Positions 54,007 to 57,720 of a stretch of 57,720 nucleotides of DNA are shown in pieces. Position 1 is the stretch's first letter; each line of letters opens with the position of its first letter. Both the position numbers and the translations under genes were made by a program. The stretch spans positions 1 through 57,720 of the forward strand of contig NTJS01000009.1 in NCBI GenBank assembly GCA_002457155.1. Reading direction: 5' to 3'. The DNA comes from Marine Group II euryarchaeote MED-G35 (GTDB lineage Archaea; Thermoplasmatota; Poseidoniia; Poseidoniales; Thalassarchaeaceae). The notes beneath the pieces are model-generated. The model saw nothing but the letters and a program-made list of their open reading frames with translations, searched no databases and had not been told where the DNA came from.

Positions 54007-54951
54007 TTACTCCCACTCGATTGTTCCCGGTGGTTTGTGCGTGATATCGTAGACTACTCGGTTAACTTGGCCCTTTAGTGAGTTGGTAATCTCGGTGCTA
54101 ATTTCCGCGAGGAGGTCGTGGGGCAGTGGCGAGTATCGGGCACTCATCCCGTCCAGGCTTGTTACTGCCCTTACTACGACAGTCTCCCCATGGACTCTCA
54201 CATCGCCGTGGACCCCCACACTTCTGACAGGAAGAAGTGCTGCGAAGTACTGCCATGGCAAATCGCACCTCCCCTCGGATGCCGCCTCTCTGATTCTGGT
54301 CTCCACTATGTGGCATGCCTCCCTGCATGATTCCACCCTATCTGGGGTAATCTCTCCGAGAACTCTGACTGCCAGTCCTGGACCGGGGAATGGCTGCCTC
54401 TCGCTGGATTTGATTCCGAGTTCCCTAGCCATCTCCCTGACCTCGTCCTTGTAGAACTCGCGGAGCGGTTCCACGATGGTTAGGTCTACGTCATCTGGAA
54501 GTCCGCCGACGTTGTGGTGAGACTTGATCACATCCCTCTCCCCCCCACCAGACTCAATCCAGTCTGGGGCTATGGTGCCCTGGACCAGGTACTTCGCATC
54601 GCATCCCTCTTGCTCCTCTTCGAATACCCTGATGAACTGCTCACCGATGGCCTTTCTTTTCTCCTCTGGGTCGGTGACTCCTTCCAGATTCTGGAAGAAC
54701 CTCTGTGATGCGTCGACGACCTTGAGTTTGATCCCCATCTCGGAGAACATCTCAGAGACCTCATCCGACTCTCCCTTCCTCATCAGTCCCGTATCGACGT
54801 AGACGCAGTGGAGCATGCTGCCTACAGCCTTGTGGGCAAGAACCGCCGCGACGGAGCTATCTATTCCGCCTGAGCATGCGATGATCGCGGTGTCATCAAT
54901 CTGGGTGCTGAGGGCCTCGATAGCCTCGTCGACCAGGATCTGGGTCTGCAT
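54007..54951 (-). CDS. guaAB: GMP synthase, ATP-pyrophosphatase subunit (subunit B)
   Basis: 314 residues from ATG 54951, 7 bases after the purE stop, with GGTGAT upstream; the open frame reaches further but overlaps purE. It adenylylates XMP and aminates it to GMP. The PP-loop CSGGIDSSVAA (about 37), GTIAPDWIESGG, the dimerisation segment ERQPFPGPGLAVRVLGE and the end KPPGTIEWE are characteristic. In archaea the glutamine amidotransferase is a separate protein; it is not in this window. The lone-subunit form fits archaea. It follows purE in the operon. Confidence 0.95.
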   Translation of the reverse strand: MQTQILVDEAIEALSTQIDDTAIIACSGGIDSSVAAVLAHKAVGSMLHCVYVDTGLMRKGESDEVSEMFSEMGIKLKVVDASQRFFQNLEGVTDPEEKRKAIGEQFIRVFEEEQEGCDAKYLVQGTIAPDWIESGGGERDVIKSHHNVGGLPDDVDLTIVEPLREFYKDEVREMARELGIKSSERQPFPGPGLAVRVLGEITPDRVESCREACHIVETRIREAASEGRCDLPWQYFAALLPVRSVGVHGDVRVHGETVVVRAVTSLDGMSARYSPLPHDLLAEISTEITNSLKGQVNRVVYDITHKPPGTIEWE

Positions 54952-54958
54952 TGTCGTA

Positions 54959-55432
54959 TCACCCTTGGATCGATTTGTCGTCAGCAATTACCTTCTGGGT
55001 CATCTCGGACCTGAATTCTGAGTAAGTTGCTGCTAGTGACTCGTCATTTGTGGCTAGTATCTGCACTGCTAGCGCTCCGGCATTGTCACCCCTATCCACC
55101 CCGACCGTGGCGACGGGCATCCCCGGTGGCATCTGGACTATGGAAAGGAGGGAGTCTAACGGGACCTTGCCACCTACAGGAACTCCGATGACTGGCTTGT
55201 CCGTCATGGAAGCAATTACCCCGGGGAGGGCTGCGGCTACTCCGGCCATTCCAATGAAGACCTTGCAACCACCTTCCTCTGCATCCTCGACGATCCCCTC
55301 CAGGTACTTTGGCGCTCGATGTGCGGAGGCGACCCTGATTTCGTACGATACCTCGAACTTGTCGAGCACGTTCCGGCACTTTTCGGCTATGGGCAGGTCT
55401 GACTTTGAGCCAAGAATGACGCAGATGTCCAT
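54959..55432 (-). CDS. purE: N5-carboxyaminoimidazole ribonucleotide mutase (class I PurE)
   Basis: 157 residues. The start [26 protein letters not shown] and [31 protein letters not shown] match class I PurE, which moves the carboxylate of N5-CAIR to C4 and needs PurK. It begins 7 bases after a 7-bp hairpin and has AGAGG near the ATG. Downstream is guaA-B, and another purine gene, purC, lies at 38 kb. Confidence 0.94.
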   Translation of the reverse strand: MDICVILGSKSDLPIAEKCRNVLDKFEVSYEIRVASAHRAPKYLEGIVEDAEEGGCKVFIGMAGVAAALPGVIASMTDKPVIGVPVGGKVPLDSLLSIVQMPPGMPVATVGVDRGDNAGALAVQILATNDESLAATYSEFRSEMTQKVIADDKSIQG

Positions 55433-55439
55433 GCCTCTG

Positions 55440-55468
55440 CGGCAGGTGGGCGGTTCAAATGCCTGCCG
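55440..55468 (-). promoter_or_regulatory. Hairpin upstream of purE
   Basis: CGGCAGG and CCTGCCG form a 7-bp stem with a 15-base loop. Its 3' edge on the minus strand is 7 bases from the purE ATG, next to the putative ribosome-binding AGAGG. It could attenuate between the membrane-protein gene and purE or control purE translation. No T-run follows on the minus strand, so it is not a simple terminator. Confidence 0.4.
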
Positions 55469-55478
55469 TTTTCCGGGC

Positions 55479-56327
55479 CTATTCCTCCTCCGAGGAAATG
55501 ATGAGTGAGTCTGGCCATTCCCTGCCCACCACCGCTAGTGGTTCTGCTAGCAATTCCGATAGTTCCGGCCCCCCTGGCGAGGGATCGTGGAAGGGGTCCT
55601 GAATGAAGCCTGATTTGTGGACGAAGGACAGGGACAAGAAGTCCTGTCCAGATCTGGAGGAACCCGAGAGTATGGCCCTCCCATTTGGCAAATCCACGCT
55701 AGCAAGCCTCTTCCTCGACCATGTTGCCGAAGAAACCCCCCACGGAGGGTTGAGTTCCCCGGACCAGTCTTCTGGCTCAATGGGCAGGAGGAACCTTGCA
55801 GGAGGGGTCAGCATAGCTGCTTGGACGAGTTGTACTGTGCGGAAGTAAGCAACCCAGTACATCGCATAAGAGAGCCAGCCAATTCTTGGGTCGATTGTGA
55901 GGTGCAAGGGGAAAAGGGCGGATGCCAATGCCAGTGAGGGCCAATCCACAGGCAAAGAGAGAAGGGAGTCTTCGGACATAGGTTGTGCGTTCCTAGAGAA
56001 TATAATCGGCAGAACGACCAAACCCCAAGAGATGGAGAAGAAGAACATGGAAGTGACCTGGTCATCGGGAGTTCTCCCTGGAAGTGCTAGTGGGATCGCA
56101 GACAGCAATAGGAAGAGTGGGGCCCATGCCAAGGGCTTGAGAAGGGGCCAGACCAATGGCCTCAGCCTCTGCCGGCACCATCCGAAGTTTCCAACCCTAG
56201 GGGTGGTGCTTACCCATGGAAGCGGTGGGGGCGTTTCTCCGGCCCTGAAGTCGGGAGGGAGATCATCGGGGCTATTCCACCACCCTGGCTCTCCCAGCAG
56301 GAAGTGTCGGTCCAAGCCCGCCTCCAT
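55479..56327 (-). CDS. Membrane protein of unknown function between gcvPB and purE
   Basis: 282 residues from ATG 56327, with GAGGGG just upstream. A proline- and tryptophan-rich N-terminus (to about 60) leads to three to four membrane segments ([70 protein letters not shown]). A soluble C-terminal part has [17 protein letters not shown]. No known family is evident. It starts 32 bases after the gcvPB stop and is followed by purE, so it is probably in the same transcript. Confidence 0.65.
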   Translation of the reverse strand: MEAGLDRHFLLGEPGWWNSPDDLPPDFRAGETPPPLPWVSTTPRVGNFGWCRQRLRPLVWPLLKPLAWAPLFLLLSAIPLALPGRTPDDQVTSMFFFSISWGLVVLPIIFSRNAQPMSEDSLLSLPVDWPSLALASALFPLHLTIDPRIGWLSYAMYWVAYFRTVQLVQAAMLTPPARFLLPIEPEDWSGELNPPWGVSSATWSRKRLASVDLPNGRAILSGSSRSGQDFLSLSFVHKSGFIQDPFHDPSPGGPELSELLAEPLAVVGREWPDSLIISSEEE

Positions 56328-56359
56328 GCCCCTCGGGGAGGGCTTCGGGGTATAATTCG

Positions 56360-57720
56360 CTAGTCCTCGGAGTCAGTGATTGGGTGCCTGAGGATTAGTT
56401 TCCGAGCGGCCCACACCTCGTCGACCCTCTTTACGGGAGTCGTGTGGGGTGCGGATGTGACTATTTCAGGGTCCTCGGATAGGATCGCATGGAAGTCAGC
56501 GGCGAACTTGTCCAAGACCTCCTTGGATTCGGTTTCTGTGGGCTCTATCATTAGGCACTCGGGGACTATCTGTGGGAAGTACAGGGTGGGTGACATGTAT
56601 CCGTAGTCAAGGAGCCGCTTGGCGACGTCCTTGCCTGTTACGCCGTTCATTTCCTTGATGGGGCTTATTGAGAGGGTGAACTCATGCATCACTAGATCTG
56701 CTTTGGCGCCTTCGGAAGGCATGCAGTGAATCTTAGCAGCCACATCGGCATCTGGGTTCATTATCCTGTTCCTCAGGTAATTGGAATTCAGAACGGCGAA
56801 CTCGCTCATCCTCTCGAGTTCGCGGCCATACCTCCTGTAGAATGCCCAGGCCCTGACTACTGCTCCCGCATTTCCATTCCACTGCTGCACCTTGCCGATG
56901 CTCGTCTCGCCGACTTCCTCCCAGAAGTACCAGTATCCATCCCCCACCCCGTTTGGGTCGTCTTCGACTGACTCCCTCCTAGAAGCCACGGGAGTAGGGA
57001 GGAAGCGCGAGAGGTGGTCCTTTACGCCTATGGGTCCGCTTCCCGGGCCCCCTCCCCCGTGAGGCTGGCTGAACGTCTTGTGGAGGTTGTAGTGGACGGC
57101 ATCGAAGCCCATCATCCCAGGGTCGGTCTTTCCTATTATGGCATTGAAGTTGGCACCGTCGTAGTACATTTGGCCCCCAGCTTCGTGTACAATTCTTGAT
57201 GCCTCCGCGATATCCGTCTCGAAGAGGCCCAAGGTGGATGGGTTGGTGATCATCATTGCAGCCGTGTCGGGACCCACGGCGGCCTCCAGGGCCCCGATGT
57301 CCAGCCTACCATCGGAAGCACTCGGAATCTCCACTATCTGGTAGCCGCACATGGATGCAGAGGCGGGATTAGTCCCATGGGCGGAGTCTGGTACGATCAC
57401 CTTGTCCCTGTGGCTTTCTCCGTTCGACTTGTGGTACTCCTGGATGCATCGAATAGCGGTGAACTCTCCCTGGGCACCGGCTACCGGTTGCAGGGTGACT
57501 GCATCCATTCCGGAGCATGTGGCTAGCATCTCTTGCATCTCGAAGTATATCGAGAGTAGGCCCTGGACCTGGGACTCTTCCTGGAGGGGGTGTATTCGGT
57601 CGATACCCGGCATCTGGACGATCCTCTCGTTTACCCTGGGGTTATGCTTCATAGTGCAGGAGCCCAGAGGGTAGAATCCCGTGTCTATCCCGAATGTCTT
57701 CTGCGAAAGTCCGGTGTAAT
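56360..57720 (-). CDS. gcvPB: Glycine dehydrogenase (decarboxylating) subunit 2, 5' end outside the window
   Basis: At least 450 residues; the start is beyond the right edge. The frame stays open to the end, and the cut part reads YTGLSQKTFGIDTGFYPLGSCTMK, split here as YTGLSQKTFGIDTG and FYPLGSCTMK, the typical early region of GcvPB. The PLP lysine is in NLHKTFSQPHGGGGPGSGP, after DGANFNAIIGKT. GcvPB and GcvPA form the P-protein of the glycine cleavage system, which releases CO2 and feeds the methylamine group to the H-protein. The C-terminal motifs PTLYFPQIVPECLMIEPTET are present. It begins the run with the membrane protein, purE and guaA-B. Confidence 0.95.
   Translation of the reverse strand, partial: YTGLSQKTFGIDTGFYPLGSCTMKHNPRVNERIVQMPGIDRIHPLQEESQVQGLLSIYFEMQEMLATCSGMDAVTLQPVAGAQGEFTAIRCIQEYHKSNGESHRDKVIVPDSAHGTNPASASMCGYQIVEIPSASDGRLDIGALEAAVGPDTAAMMITNPSTLGLFETDIAEASRIVHEAGGQMYYDGANFNAIIGKTDPGMMGFDAVHYNLHKTFSQPHGGGGPGSGPIGVKDHLSRFLPTPVASRRESVEDDPNGVGDGYWYFWEEVGETSIGKVQQWNGNAGAVVRAWAFYRRYGRELERMSEFAVLNSNYLRNRIMNPDADVAAKIHCMPSEGAKADLVMHEFTLSISPIKEMNGVTGKDVAKRLLDYGYMSPTLYFPQIVPECLMIEPTETESKEVLDKFAADFHAILSEDPEIVTSAPHTTPVKRVDEVWAARKLILRHPITDSED

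Overview
The window is archaeal. It carries archaeal-type alanyl-tRNA synthetase, Rpo7 (RpoE') with Spt4, ribosomal proteins S24e and S27ae, RtcB, the GEK1/DtdA-type D-aminoacyl-tRNA deacylase, a stand-alone ATP-pyrophosphatase subunit of GMP synthetase, an HVO_0476-type zinc-finger protein and five tRNA genes with encoded CCA. Very large secreted proteins with acidic calcium-type repeats, subtilases, proline dehydrogenase and compact, overlapping operons suggest a heterotrophic planktonic euryarchaeon of the Marine Group II (Poseidoniia) kind. That placement is inference from gene content. I see no rRNA, insertion sequence, phage gene or CRISPR array, and no stretch over 300 bases without a gene.

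Layout. 1-1.4 kb: C-terminus of a membrane protein, tRNA-Glu and GMP reductase. 1.4-10.3 kb: a thrombospondin-type-3 repeat protein, a class I aminotransferase, alaS and the divergent rtcB. 10.3-18.4 kb: a conserved small secreted protein, a 53-residue coiled-coil protein and a roughly 2400-residue surface protein. 18.5-22.6 kb: tRNA-Thr, tRNA-Ser, a membrane zinc-ribbon protein overlapping a membrane subtilase, a methyltransferase-like protein and an HVO_0476-type protein. 22.6-27.4 kb: secreted subtilase, TrhO, proline dehydrogenase and DtdA on one strand. 27.4-30 kb: a propeller-like protein convergent with the rpo7-spt4-S24e-S27ae operon.

30-36.3 kb: an 1884-residue surface protein with FG-GAP-like and CARDB-like domains, then an unknown protein. 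36.3-38.9 kb: purC, a class IV aminotransferase and a sulfotransferase-like gene, overlapping or nearly so. 39-42.1 kb: an amino-acid ABC permease fused to a Ycf48/BNR-like propeller, plus its ATPase. 42.1-44.5 kb: two membrane or secreted unknowns and tRNA(CAT). 44.7-47.4 kb: a protein with CD36/LIMP-2-like topology and motifs. 47.4-52.6 kb: a membrane acyltransferase and an M60-type metallopeptidase lipoprotein with Ig-like repeats. 52.6-57.7 kb: glyA, tRNA-Asn, and the run gcvPB, membrane protein, purE, guaA subunit B.

Two themes recur. One is uptake and breakdown of protein-rich particles: surface adhesin-like giants, two subtilases, an M60 peptidase, an amino-acid ABC transporter, proline dehydrogenase and aminotransferases. 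The other is purine and one-carbon metabolism: guaC, purC, purE, guaA-B, glyA and gcvPB. The most unusual items are the CD36-like protein, the propeller-permease fusion, and the aminotransferase/sulfotransferase pair, which resembles a plant fusion protein.
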